Shown here: in pieces, positions 26,873 through 35,250 of the stretch
How positions within the stretch are numbered: position 1 is the stretch's first letter
Layout: each line of letters begins with the position of its first letter
NCBI GenBank assembly: GCA_024398105.1
Contig: JAKSJP010000014.1
Coordinates: 1 to 63,295 of the forward strand
Length of the DNA: 63,295 bases
DNA from: Bacteroidales bacterium
GTDB lineage: Bacteria; Bacteroidota; Bacteroidia; Bacteroidales; UBA932
Direction: 5' to 3'
Made by a program: the position numbers and the translations under genes
The notes under the pieces: generated by a model
Told to the model about the DNA's origin: nothing
Databases searched by the model: none
The model's input: the letters and a program-made list of their open reading frames with translations, nothing else

Positions 26873-28207
26873 ATGCGTGTCGTTAAAGATAACTATAATT
26901 TTCTGACTTCAGCCCCTGTCGGCAAAGTAATTCTGACAATGGCAGTTCCTACCATTATCAGCATGCTCGTCACCAGCATCTACAACATCGTCGACACTTT
27001 CTTCGTCGGAAGGCTCAGCACCCAGGCGACAGCCGCCGTCGGAATCGTATTCCCGATAATGACGATAATCCAGGCCTTCGGCTTCTTCTTCGGCCAGGGA
27101 TCGGGCACCTACATCTCCCGCATGCTCGGTGCAAAGAACAAGGAATACGCCTCCAGGATGGCCGTCACGGCCCTTGTAGGTTCATGTGCCTTCGGTCTTC
27201 TGCTCGCAGTCCTCGGCCTTCTGTTCCTTGATCCGCTTGCCCGGGCACTCGGTGCTACGCCGACCATCCTCCAGCCGACCAGGGAATTCCTCGGCGTCAT
27301 ACTGCTCGGCGCACCGTTCATGACCGGCGCCCTTACGCTCAACAACCAGATACGATTCCAGGGCAATGCGGCCTACTCGATGATAGGAATTCTCAGCGGA
27401 GCCGTCCTTAACGTGCTCATGGTACCTCTGTTCACCTTTACATTCGGTCTCGGGGTCCGCGGCGCGGCCATAGGTACGGTGATCGGCCAGATTGCCAGCT
27501 TCTTCGTGCTTCTTGCCATGTCGTACAAGGGCGACGGTGTCAAGATGAAGCTGAGCGACTTCTCGACTCAGAAGAGCTTCTATGTCGATATCTTCAAGGG
27601 TGGAACGCCTTCGCTTACAAGGCAGGGAATGGCCAGCCTCGCGACCCTGCTGCTGAATGTGGCCGCGGGAGGTTTCGGCGATGCCGCCATCGCGGGAATG
27701 TCCATCGTCAGCAGAATCTCCCTTGTCGTATTCTCCGGCATCATAGGCCTTGGACAGGGCTTCCAGCCTGTCTGCGGCTTCAGCTACGGCGCAGGGCTCT
27801 ATGAGAGGGTCAGGAAGGGTTATTTCTTCTGCCTCAAGGCAGGACTCGGCTTCCTGATAGCCTGCTGTATCCCGGGCTTTGTGTTTGCAGATGTGATAGT
27901 GGATGTGCTTCGCCATGATCCCGAAGTCGTAGCCGTCGGAATGGTCGCCCTTCGCTGGCAGATCGTGACATGGCCGATCGCGGCATTCATCACCTTCAGC
28001 AACATGACCCTCCAGACCAGCGGAAGGTCTCTCCCTGCAAATATACTGGCCGGCTGCCGCAACGGACTGTTCTTCATCCCGCTCATCCTGATACTGCCGC
28101 GCCTTTTCGGACTGACAGGTGTCGAGATATGCCAGACCGTGGCCGACGTGTTCTCCCTGATGGTGGCAGTGCCGCTGATGGTAAGCTATTTCAGAAGCAT
28201 CCGTTGA
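26873..28207 (+). CDS. MATE family efflux transporter
   Basis: 444 residues, inner membrane, about twelve hydrophobic segments in two homologous halves. The first half opens with LTMAVPTIISMLVTSIYNIV-type sequence and the second with GGTPSLTRQGMASLATLLLN. GLGQGFQPVCGFSYGAG and FGFFFGQGSGTYISRMLGA are typical repeats of the NorM/DinF-like group. MATE proteins export cationic drugs or metabolites against Na+ or H+; the substrate cannot be predicted. Full length. Transcribed alone, away from the DUF389 gene. Confidence 0.93.
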   Translation: MRVVKDNYNFLTSAPVGKVILTMAVPTIISMLVTSIYNIVDTFFVGRLSTQATAAVGIVFPIMTIIQAFGFFFGQGSGTYISRMLGAKNKEYASRMAVTALVGSCAFGLLLAVLGLLFLDPLARALGATPTILQPTREFLGVILLGAPFMTGALTLNNQIRFQGNAAYSMIGILSGAVLNVLMVPLFTFTFGLGVRGAAIGTVIGQIASFFVLLAMSYKGDGVKMKLSDFSTQKSFYVDIFKGGTPSLTRQGMASLATLLLNVAAGGFGDAAIAGMSIVSRISLVVFSGIIGLGQGFQPVCGFSYGAGLYERVRKGYFFCLKAGLGFLIACCIPGFVFADVIVDVLRHDPEVVAVGMVALRWQIVTWPIAAFITFSNMTLQTSGRSLPANILAGCRNGLFFIPLILILPRLFGLTGVEICQTVADVFSLMVAVPLMVSYFRSIR

Positions 28208-28294
28208 CGCTGATGTCTGCATCCGCTGACGCTGATGTCAGCCGCCATTCTTGACAAAATGGCTTTTTCTGTTCCGCTTATTGACTAAAAGTGA

Positions 28295-28302
28295 TATATT
28301 TG
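28295..28302 (+). promoter_or_regulatory. -7 box of ppa
   Basis: TATATTTG ends 7 nt before the ppa ATG at 28310, another case of an extremely short leader. Confidence 0.45.
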
Positions 28303-28309
28303 TGTCATT

Positions 28310-28936
28310 ATGGACTTCAACCACATGCATAAAGCACACCCCTGGCATGGAATCGACCTCGGTCCCAACTGCCCGGATGAGATAAGGGCATTCATAGAGA
28401 TTGTCCCTACCGACACTGTAAAATACGAGGTAGACAAGGCATCGGGATATCTCTGTCTCGACCGCCCTCAGAAGTTCTCGAACATCGTACCTAGCCTCTA
28501 TGGCTTCCTCCCTAAGACCTACTGCGGAGAGAAGATGGCAGCCCTTTCAAACGACGTGCTCGCAAGATACGACATCGAAGGCGACGGCGATCCGCTCGAT
28601 ATCTGCGTACTTGCTGAGAAGTCCGTCACCCATGGAGACATCATCGTGAAGTGCATTCCTATCGGCGGCATCCGTCTCCTCGACCACAACCAGGCCGACG
28701 ATAAGATCATCGCTGTCCTCAAGCACGACGCCGTCTATGGCCACTACACCGACATCGACCAGATCCCTAAGGACATCGTCCGCCGTCTCGTCCACTACTT
28801 CACCACCTACAAGGACATCCCTGGCGACCTCCGCAAGAGAATGGAGTTCGTAGGCCTCTATGGTGCTGAAGAGGCGCACAACGTCATCCGCGCCGCCATG
28901 GCCGACTACGACCAGTACATCGAGGAGAAGAAGTAG
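28310..28936 (+). CDS. ppa: Inorganic pyrophosphatase, family I
   Basis: 208 residues, cytosolic, hydrolysing PPi to two phosphates. The family I signature is present as EGDGDPLDICVL, with its metal-binding Asp residues, near residue 95. VPTDTVKYEVDKASGYLCLD provides the other active-site Lys/Glu positions. Full length for the Bacteroidota form. Monocistronic between its own short-leader promoter and a strong terminator. In organisms using PPi-dependent PPDK (ppdK at 0.66-3.4 kb), this enzyme competes for PPi. Confidence 0.94.
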   Translation: MDFNHMHKAHPWHGIDLGPNCPDEIRAFIEIVPTDTVKYEVDKASGYLCLDRPQKFSNIVPSLYGFLPKTYCGEKMAALSNDVLARYDIEGDGDPLDICVLAEKSVTHGDIIVKCIPIGGIRLLDHNQADDKIIAVLKHDAVYGHYTDIDQIPKDIVRRLVHYFTTYKDIPGDLRKRMEFVGLYGAEEAHNVIRAAMADYDQYIEEKK

Positions 28937-28973
28937 GCGTTTGTAAAGAGCTGATAATCAAGCTGTTAAATAA

Positions 28974-29003
28974 AATCCCTTCGGCCGATTGACCGAAGGG
29001 ATT
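28974..29003 (+). terminator. Terminator of ppa
   Basis: AATCCCTTCGG (28974-28984) and CCGAAGGGATT (28993-29003) form an 11-bp stem; the T run is short (TTTCTGTT). Confidence 0.75.
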
Positions 29004-29012
29004 TCTGTTAAA

Positions 29013-29033
29013 ACACTGATAATCAGTGCTTTA
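29013..29033 (-). terminator. Terminator of the pncB-susCD operon
   Basis: CACTGAT (29014-29020) and ATCAGTG (29022-29028) form a tight hairpin. On the minus strand it is followed by TTTTAAC, 17 bp past the last gene of the operon. Confidence 0.5.
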
Positions 29034-29044
29034 TGTACTCTATT

Positions 29045-30352
29045 TTATTCTGCCTTCTCGAAACGGCAGCCAAAACCAAGGAGGTCTGAATCGAAGTTCT
29101 CAATATCTCCGTCGTACCAGATTGATGCATCTTCTACGTCGAGGAACGGAGGAAGGTCGTAATCCTTGAAGAGAAGGTTGAAGCTTGTGCCATCCTCTGA
29201 GAGAGCGATAGCGATAGTAGCCTTGCCTAGGGTCTCCTTAGTTGCGTCAAATGATCTGTTTGCAGGGTCCAGGCTGTAATGTGTGAATACTTCTGGGTCA
29301 ACACCAGCGTCAAACATATAGAGGTTTGCCTCTTCGGAAGTGTACTTGCCAAGCTGCTCTCCATCTGCGCCAATGCTCATGGCCTCAGACATGGTGATGG
29401 TAGACTCTCTGAAGAACCAGTTGAATGCACCATCTCCACTAGGGGTGACTTTGATCGCACCAGTTTCTTCGTCTTCAGTGAATGTGAGTGTGAATCCTTC
29501 GTTTTCGAGAGGGAAAGTGTCAGCATCATAGCCATCTTCATCTGCGAAGAGATAGATAACCTCATAGTCATATATCTCGCTGAATGTCCATGTTCCGAGA
29601 AGCTTGCTTGGAGTCTGGAGCTCTGAGTGGACCTTGAAACGTACATATGCGTTGTCGCCAGGGATGAGCTTGTCGTTGCCTGAGTTGTCGATCTTTACGA
29701 GGACGCTCTCGCCTGGAGCCTCTGCGACGTTCTCAGAAGGCTTAAATGTCACGCTTGCGCTGTTGCCGCCCTTCTTGATGACGAAGTTCTCTGCGTCGCT
29801 CTCGATGAAGTCAGCGGCGTCTCCCTCAAGTGTGAAAGGAATTACGAGGTCCTCGGCCGCCATGAACTTGGCGCCTGACTTCTGGCCGGTGATGGTGAGA
29901 GTGATCTTTGAAGACTCGATGAGCTCGGCCTTGGTGGCGTTGAAGCTGTAGATGAGGGCTTCCTCAGCGTCCTTTGTCACGACTGCGGTGAAGTTGGTAC
30001 CGATCTTGACACCCTCGGCAGCGAGGAGCTTGATGGTGATGGCAGTGTTGCCCTTCATACCGTTGTCGGTGATGGTGATGGAGCTGCTGGTCGTACCAAG
30101 CGCGAAGTTGAAGACCTCTGCAGAAACGCTGTAGTCAACACCCTTGACTGCGTCGCTGGTGAACTCGACCGGAATTGCGAGGGCTGCAGGAGCCGGCTTG
30201 TCGAGGTTTACGGTTACCTCAACTGAACTTCCTGAAAGGACAGTGCTGATCTTGTCCTGGAACTCGATGGTAGGGCTTTCTTCCTTCGGCTTGCAGCCGA
30301 TCATGACTGAAAGAGTGGCGAATAATGCCACGATAGCTAGTGCTCTTTTCAT
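29045..30352 (-). CDS. Calx-beta-like domain lipoprotein
   Basis: 435 residues with a lipoprotein signal peptide (LSVMIGC, Cys near residue 20). Two tandem Calx-beta-like immunoglobulin folds are visible: residues 32-110 (VEVTVNLDKPAPAALAIPVEF, then GVDYSV and TITDN) and 140-235 with the same pattern. A C-terminal lipocalin-like or unknown beta domain (about 245-435) starts at LLGTWTFSEIYDYEV. In susCD operons such lipoproteins usually sit on the outer leaflet and bind ligand (SusE/SusF role); that role is inferred from position. Last gene of the operon, 13 bp after the small lipoprotein gene. Confidence 0.75.
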   Translation of the reverse strand: MKRALAIVALFATLSVMIGCKPKEESPTIEFQDKISTVLSGSSVEVTVNLDKPAPAALAIPVEFTSDAVKGVDYSVSAEVFNFALGTTSSSITITDNGMKGNTAITIKLLAAEGVKIGTNFTAVVTKDAEEALIYSFNATKAELIESSKITLTITGQKSGAKFMAAEDLVIPFTLEGDAADFIESDAENFVIKKGGNSASVTFKPSENVAEAPGESVLVKIDNSGNDKLIPGDNAYVRFKVHSELQTPSKLLGTWTFSEIYDYEVIYLFADEDGYDADTFPLENEGFTLTFTEDEETGAIKVTPSGDGAFNWFFRESTITMSEAMSIGADGEQLGKYTSEEANLYMFDAGVDPEVFTHYSLDPANRSFDATKETLGKATIAIALSEDGTSFNLLFKDYDLPPFLDVEDASIWYDGDIENFDSDLLGFGCRFEKAE

Positions 30353-30365
30353 AATTATTTAGTTG

Positions 30366-30566
30366 TTAATTCGTTGCATCTTCATATTCCATCCTTGCCG
30401 CGTTCACGATTTCCGTCTCTTCGGCACTCGGGATCTCTCCGGCAGGGAGAACATAGTCTGAATCTGAGTCTGTCGTCTTAGGTGGCTGCTCTTCATAGGA
30501 ACAGCTGCAGATGCCTGCAACCAGTGCGGTTACGGCAAATGTATGAAATATTTTCCTACTTTTCAT
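30366..30566 (-). CDS. Small lipoprotein
   Basis: 66 residues. A signal peptide with a lipobox-like ALVAGICSC precedes a short acidic mature part (SDSDSDYVLPAGEIPSAEET). No domain recognised. Its ATG overlaps the end of the SusD-like gene by 11 bp, so translation is probably coupled. It may be an accessory surface or periplasmic component of the transporter. Confidence 0.65.
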   Translation of the reverse strand: MKSRKIFHTFAVTALVAGICSCSYEEQPPKTTDSDSDYVLPAGEIPSAEETEIVNAARMEYEDATN

Positions 30567-31932
30567 AACCTGGATTCTGTTTCATTTCTGGGTTGATGTC
30601 TACATCTGTCTTGTAGATAGGCGCGGTGTAGAGATATTCCTTTGTTGTATACTTGAGTCCGTTGCTGACGATCCACCATTCAGGTCTGCCGTTGCGCTTG
30701 AGCTCGAACCAGCGGTCGCCTTCGATGAAGAGCTCCTTCTGCCTTTCGTCGAAGATGGCCTGGAGAAGAGGCGTCAGATCGTTCCCGAGGGCGTCGACCT
30801 TGATCAGATTCCCCTCACGGACGGCGGGCAGGGTTGCCATGGTCAGAGGCTGGACGTCTTCGATCCTGTTCTCCCTGAGCTGGTTGACCAGGGCCAAGGC
30901 CTTGTCAGTGCGGTTCTTGTGGCAGGCGCATTCAGCGGACATGAGGAGTATCTCGGAGAGACGTATCTTGCATTCTGTGACCTTGATGTTCTGCCTTTTC
31001 CTGTCGAGGCTGGAAGTGTAGCGCACGTCCTTTGAAGGCTCATCGCCGAAAAGCCTGACGAACTTTGCCGAGGCCGGTCGGGATGAAAGATATTTCTTGA
31101 CCACACTGAAATACCAGTCAAGCTCGCTGGAATCGTTGATATGCGACCTGATGATGACTTCGCCTTTTGCCGCCTTCTCGGAATTGATCATGGCATCATA
31201 CTCCGCGCGTGGAGTTATCCTGAATCCGCTGTTCTGCATGATGTCGTCACAGAGGATCTCACATGCGTCCCAGTCCTCCATCCAGAATAGCATCTTTGCC
31301 TTGAATGCCTTGATCACCCACTCGGTGAAGAGGAAGTGCTTGTCCTGAGGGTCAAGCGCAAGAGCCTTGTCGAAGAGGCTTATGGCGTACTGGCAGGTCT
31401 CGAGGAGAGAAGCCCTTGCAGGCATTTCCTCGATGTCGAACCTGTCGACTATAGGGAGTCCCAGCTGCGTCGATTCCTTACCGGCATCCCATGGCTCGCA
31501 ATAGTCCCTGATGAGGTTGTAGTAGACAGCTCCCTTGATAGCGTACGCTGCTGAGAGAGCGCCTCTTGCGGTCTTGCCTGTCCTACCCTCGAGATTCTCT
31601 ATGACAATGTTGCAGTCCTTGACGGTCGGCCATGCGTTCCTGTACTTGTGCTGCATCGAGTTGATCTCCTCGCCTGCGTATGAAGGCACGTTGTTTCCGG
31701 TCTTCACGTTCGCGTCGAGGTTGTCGGCGCAGCCTTCCAGACGGATGATCTTCTCCATGTTGCCGATGATGAACTCGTCCTCTCCGCCTTCGATGTCGCG
31801 GAGTATGGTCTCGATGACAGACGCGAATTCCTCGTCGGTGGTCGGGATGACATATCCCTGAGGCTGCACGTTCAGGAAGTTCGTACAGGCCGTCAGTACG
31901 CATGCTGCGAATATGTATAATATCTTTCTCAT
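30556..31932 (-). CDS. SusD/RagB-like outer-membrane lipoprotein
   Basis: 458 residues. A lipoprotein signal peptide (CVLTAC) is followed by the usual SusD start NFLNVQPQGYVIPTTDEEF. TPR-type helices follow, and the family's C-terminal landmarks are present: RKRQNIKVTECKIRLSEILL and FDERQKELFIEGDRWFELKR near residue 400. SusD-like lipoproteins cap the SusC channel and hand over ligand at the cell surface. It is somewhat shorter than typical glycan-binding SusD proteins (about 500-600), closer to RagB-type members. It begins 3 bp after the susC stop. Confidence 0.93.
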   Translation of the reverse strand: MRKILYIFAACVLTACTNFLNVQPQGYVIPTTDEEFASVIETILRDIEGGEDEFIIGNMEKIIRLEGCADNLDANVKTGNNVPSYAGEEINSMQHKYRNAWPTVKDCNIVIENLEGRTGKTARGALSAAYAIKGAVYYNLIRDYCEPWDAGKESTQLGLPIVDRFDIEEMPARASLLETCQYAISLFDKALALDPQDKHFLFTEWVIKAFKAKMLFWMEDWDACEILCDDIMQNSGFRITPRAEYDAMINSEKAAKGEVIIRSHINDSSELDWYFSVVKKYLSSRPASAKFVRLFGDEPSKDVRYTSSLDRKRQNIKVTECKIRLSEILLMSAECACHKNRTDKALALVNQLRENRIEDVQPLTMATLPAVREGNLIKVDALGNDLTPLLQAIFDERQKELFIEGDRWFELKRNGRPEWWIVSNGLKYTTKEYLYTAPIYKTDVDINPEMKQNPGYEK

Positions 31933-31935
31933 GTC

Positions 31936-34900
31936 CTAGAAATCAATGCTGAAACCTGCTGAGACACTTCTGGTAGTAGGGTAAGTCGCACCTGGGACTT
32001 CAGGGTCCATACCGTCGTAACTGGTGATAGTCAGCATGTTGTTGAGTGAAACATTGAAGCTGATACCTTCCATCTTCGCCTTCTTCACTATCCTGGACGG
32101 AAGCGAGTAGGAGATGATCATGGATTTGAGCCTCAGGTAAGAAAGGTCCTTGACGTAGATCGCATCGATGATGCTGTAGTCCATAGGGTTCGAAGCAGCG
32201 AAGTTGTATATTGCGTTGAACCTGTCATAGATGCGTGGGTACTTCACTCCGGTCCTGTTCGTCTCGGTCCATCTGTCGGTCCTGTCCTTGGTGACGTTGA
32301 GGTGATTGCTGTAGAGGTCGCTGTACTCAGACTGGACTTCCTCAGTCGAGACGCCTCGGTGCAATGCGTTAGTGTAGGACGCGGGCGAGCTGATCTTGTC
32401 GTAGACCTTGTTGCCGAAGGAGTAGACTCCTGAAAGGCTTGCCTTGAGGTTCCTGTAGCTTACTGAGAAGTTGAAACCTCCTGTGAAAGGCGCGATAGTC
32501 GTTCCGAGGTAGTATCTGTAGTTGTCAGGGTCGTTGAGGTCGGAGATGCTTGTGACCTTGGCGTCGTCCCTGAGCCTGTACTTATAGAGTCCGTTGCTGG
32601 CGTCTATGCCTCCGTACTGACCTGACATGATCGCTCCGACAGGGTAGCCCTCGACGTATCTGTCCTTAGAGGAGATGGTTCCGTTCGAGGATGGGGTATA
32701 CTTGGTCACCTTGTTGTAGTTGTAGGCAAAGTTGACGGAAGCATTGACTGCGACGTCCTTGCTCTGGTATATCTTGCCGCTCACTGTCGTCTCTATACCG
32801 CTGTTGAGGATGTTCGCCGAGTTGAAATAGACTGAGTAATAACCTACGGTGGAAGGAACGATGGATGAGGTCACTACATCGGAGCTCATCCTGTAATAGG
32901 CCTCGGTGTTGACATTGAGCCTGTCTTTCCATAGACCGAAATCAAGTCCGACCTTCGCGTCGCTGGTCTTTTCCCAGCCCAGGTTCGGGTTAGGGGCCGA
33001 TGGCAGCTGGCCGAGTTTGTATGTCCCGGTTCCGTCATACCTGTATTCCTGTTGGATGTACTGCATGACAAGGAGGTGGGTGGTGCTGGTGTTGACGTCG
33101 CCTGTGAAGCCGTAGGCAGCCCTCAATGTAGCGTGTGACACAAGCTGAGGCATCCATGATTCTTCGCCCAGATGCCAGGCCGCTCCGGCGCTCCATGTCG
33201 GGTTGAACTGCTTGTTCGAGCCGAAGTTCGAGCTGCCGTCGGTACGGAAGGAGGCGTTGAGGACGATGGTCTTGCCGATATAGCCGTCGACCGAACCGTA
33301 GAACGATGCGTATCTGTTCTCGGTGAAATACTGTCCGTTGAGCCTCTCGACCTCGCTCAGCCACTGGTCGGTAGGACCTGAGATAGGAGGAAGGGACGAG
33401 GTTCCGGTGACAGGGTCGTAGTTGTATCTCTTGGTGAAGATAGTATTGGAATCCGATCCGCGGATCTCGGCACCTGCAAGTGCGTTCACGGTATACTTGT
33501 CAGCGAACTGCTGGTTGTATGCGAAGTGGCCTCTCGCGACGTAGCTGTTGCGGTTCGTGCGGTTCTGCGAGATGTTGCCGTAGAGGTTGGTCTGGGACTT
33601 GTCGTCGTTTCCGAGACGGTCGCGGAAAGCGGTGTAGGTGTCCTTGTCGACTATCTTGTCGGTGGAGTTGTTCGAGAACGAGTAGGAAGCGAGACCTACG
33701 AAGTGCAGAGGCTCTGCGATCTTGATGTCAAGCTGTCCGCGCAGAGTGTTCGAGGTGTTGACGGTCTTGGTGAAGTTGCTGCCGAGCTCGCGCAGGATGT
33801 TGAATCCGTTAAGAGGCATCACCTGTTCCACACCGCGGCCGTTGTAGTAGCCGAGGGAGAAGTAGGTGTTGTCCGCAGAATAGCTGCCGTCATCCTCGTA
33901 TGCCTTCTCGTAAGGGTTTGCGAAATATGCGTACTTGAAGGCGTTGACATAGCTGTCCGGGCTCTTTGACTGCTGGCGGGCAGTCTCGAGTCCAACGTCC
34001 AGACGGACTCTGTCCACCGGTTTCATGGTCATGTTCGCGCTGAGGTTATACCTCTGGTAGTCATTGTTGATGAGCATACCGTTGTCGTCGTTCAGACCAC
34101 CTGCCACGTAGTACGTGTATTTGTCAGAACCTCCGCTGAGAGATATGTGGTGGTTCTGAGAGAAAGCGTTGCGGAAAAGAAGCTTGTACCAGTTGGTGTC
34201 GTTGCCGCGCAGAGAGTTGATATAGGCGTCCTGCGCCGCTACGTCGCCTTTCATCGCCGCGAAAGGTCCGACTCCAGCCCTTACCTGACCCACTATTCCG
34301 ATGACAGGGAAGATGGCGGTAGGGTCGCTGAGGGCTTTCTGGTAGCCTGCGGCAGAGAACTCGTCCCAGAGTTCCTGCTCCCAGTCGAGCTTCTCGGAAG
34401 AATTCATCAGGTTGACGCTCCTCTGAGGACGGAAAGACCATGTGAAGTTGTTGTTGTATCCGACCTTCGTGCTGCCGGCCTTTCCGCGCTTGGTGGTCAC
34501 TACGATGACTCCGTTTGCGGCACGTGAGCCGTAGATCGCGGCAGCGGCGGCGTCCTTGAGGACCGTGATGCTCTCGATGTCGTTAGGGTTGATTCCTCCG
34601 ATGCCGTTGACGAAGATATCGTCGAAGCCTCCTGTCGCAAGCTGCTCGGAACTGAGCTTAGGTGAGTCGTTCTGGAGAGGGACTCCGTCGACTACCCAGA
34701 GCGGCTCGCTGTTGCCCGAGAGGTTGTTCGTACCTCTGATCCTGATCTTGGACTGGGTTCCCGGCTGTCCGGAAGTCGCAGTTACGCTGACTCCGGCGAG
34801 CTCACCCTGCATGAGCGAACTGACCGAGGCGAGCGGCTTGGAACTGAACTTCTCCGAGTCCATGATACCTACCGATCCGGTGATCCTCTTGACCGTCGTC

Positions 34901-35250
34901 TGACCATAACCGGTCACGACGACCTGGTCGAGGGTGTTGGCTTCGAATTCGAGTACGATGACGACACCGCTGAGCTTCCCGGCCGTGACGTCGTATTCGA
35001 GCGTCTCCATACCGACTGACGAGACAATGACCGTCTTCACGCCTTCCGGAAGCGGCAGCGAGAAATGGCCGTCGAGGTCTGCGACGGTACCTGCTGAGTT
35101 CTTTTCCTTGCAGATAAGACCAGCCCCGATCACCGGCTGGCCATCGGGGTCAAGGACTGTTCCTTCGAAGCGTCTGCTCTGCGCGAAGGAGTCTAGGCTG
35201 ATGGCGAAGAGTATCGCCATGCAGAGGAATATTCTTAGCTTTCTAATCAA
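31936..35250 (-). CDS. SusC/RagA-like TonB-dependent transporter
   Basis: 1104 residues, outer-membrane beta-barrel. Signal peptide (MIRKLRIFLCMAILFAISLD, cleaved after SFAQ), carboxypeptidase-regulatory-like domain (FEGTVLDPDGQPVIGAGL), then the plug with VVTGYGQTTVKRITGSVG, LWVVDGVPLQ and ITVLKDAAAAAIYGSRAANG, then the barrel to the C-terminal Phe. It imports a ligand bound by the SusD partner, powered by TonB. The start is TTG (35248-35250) and overlaps the pncB stop by 8 bp; ATG 35220 would remove the positive n-region of the signal peptide. The coupling to pncB is unusual. Confidence 0.95.
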   Translation of the reverse strand: MIRKLRIFLCMAILFAISLDSFAQSRRFEGTVLDPDGQPVIGAGLICKEKNSAGTVADLDGHFSLPLPEGVKTVIVSSVGMETLEYDVTAGKLSGVVIVLEFEANTLDQVVVTGYGQTTVKRITGSVGIMDSEKFSSKPLASVSSLMQGELAGVSVTATSGQPGTQSKIRIRGTNNLSGNSEPLWVVDGVPLQNDSPKLSSEQLATGGFDDIFVNGIGGINPNDIESITVLKDAAAAAIYGSRAANGVIVVTTKRGKAGSTKVGYNNNFTWSFRPQRSVNLMNSSEKLDWEQELWDEFSAAGYQKALSDPTAIFPVIGIVGQVRAGVGPFAAMKGDVAAQDAYINSLRGNDTNWYKLLFRNAFSQNHHISLSGGSDKYTYYVAGGLNDDNGMLINNDYQRYNLSANMTMKPVDRVRLDVGLETARQQSKSPDSYVNAFKYAYFANPYEKAYEDDGSYSADNTYFSLGYYNGRGVEQVMPLNGFNILRELGSNFTKTVNTSNTLRGQLDIKIAEPLHFVGLASYSFSNNSTDKIVDKDTYTAFRDRLGNDDKSQTNLYGNISQNRTNRNSYVARGHFAYNQQFADKYTVNALAGAEIRGSDSNTIFTKRYNYDPVTGTSSLPPISGPTDQWLSEVERLNGQYFTENRYASFYGSVDGYIGKTIVLNASFRTDGSSNFGSNKQFNPTWSAGAAWHLGEESWMPQLVSHATLRAAYGFTGDVNTSTTHLLVMQYIQQEYRYDGTGTYKLGQLPSAPNPNLGWEKTSDAKVGLDFGLWKDRLNVNTEAYYRMSSDVVTSSIVPSTVGYYSVYFNSANILNSGIETTVSGKIYQSKDVAVNASVNFAYNYNKVTKYTPSSNGTISSKDRYVEGYPVGAIMSGQYGGIDASNGLYKYRLRDDAKVTSISDLNDPDNYRYYLGTTIAPFTGGFNFSVSYRNLKASLSGVYSFGNKVYDKISSPASYTNALHRGVSTEEVQSEYSDLYSNHLNVTKDRTDRWTETNRTGVKYPRIYDRFNAIYNFAASNPMDYSIIDAIYVKDLSYLRLKSMIISYSLPSRIVKKAKMEGISFNVSLNNMLTITSYDGMDPEVPGATYPTTRSVSAGFSIDF

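Noticed and set aside
28203-28242. Short duplicated sequence after the MATE gene (GACGCTGATGTC twice)
   Set aside because: A single local duplication of about 22 bp with no further structure; probably slippage.
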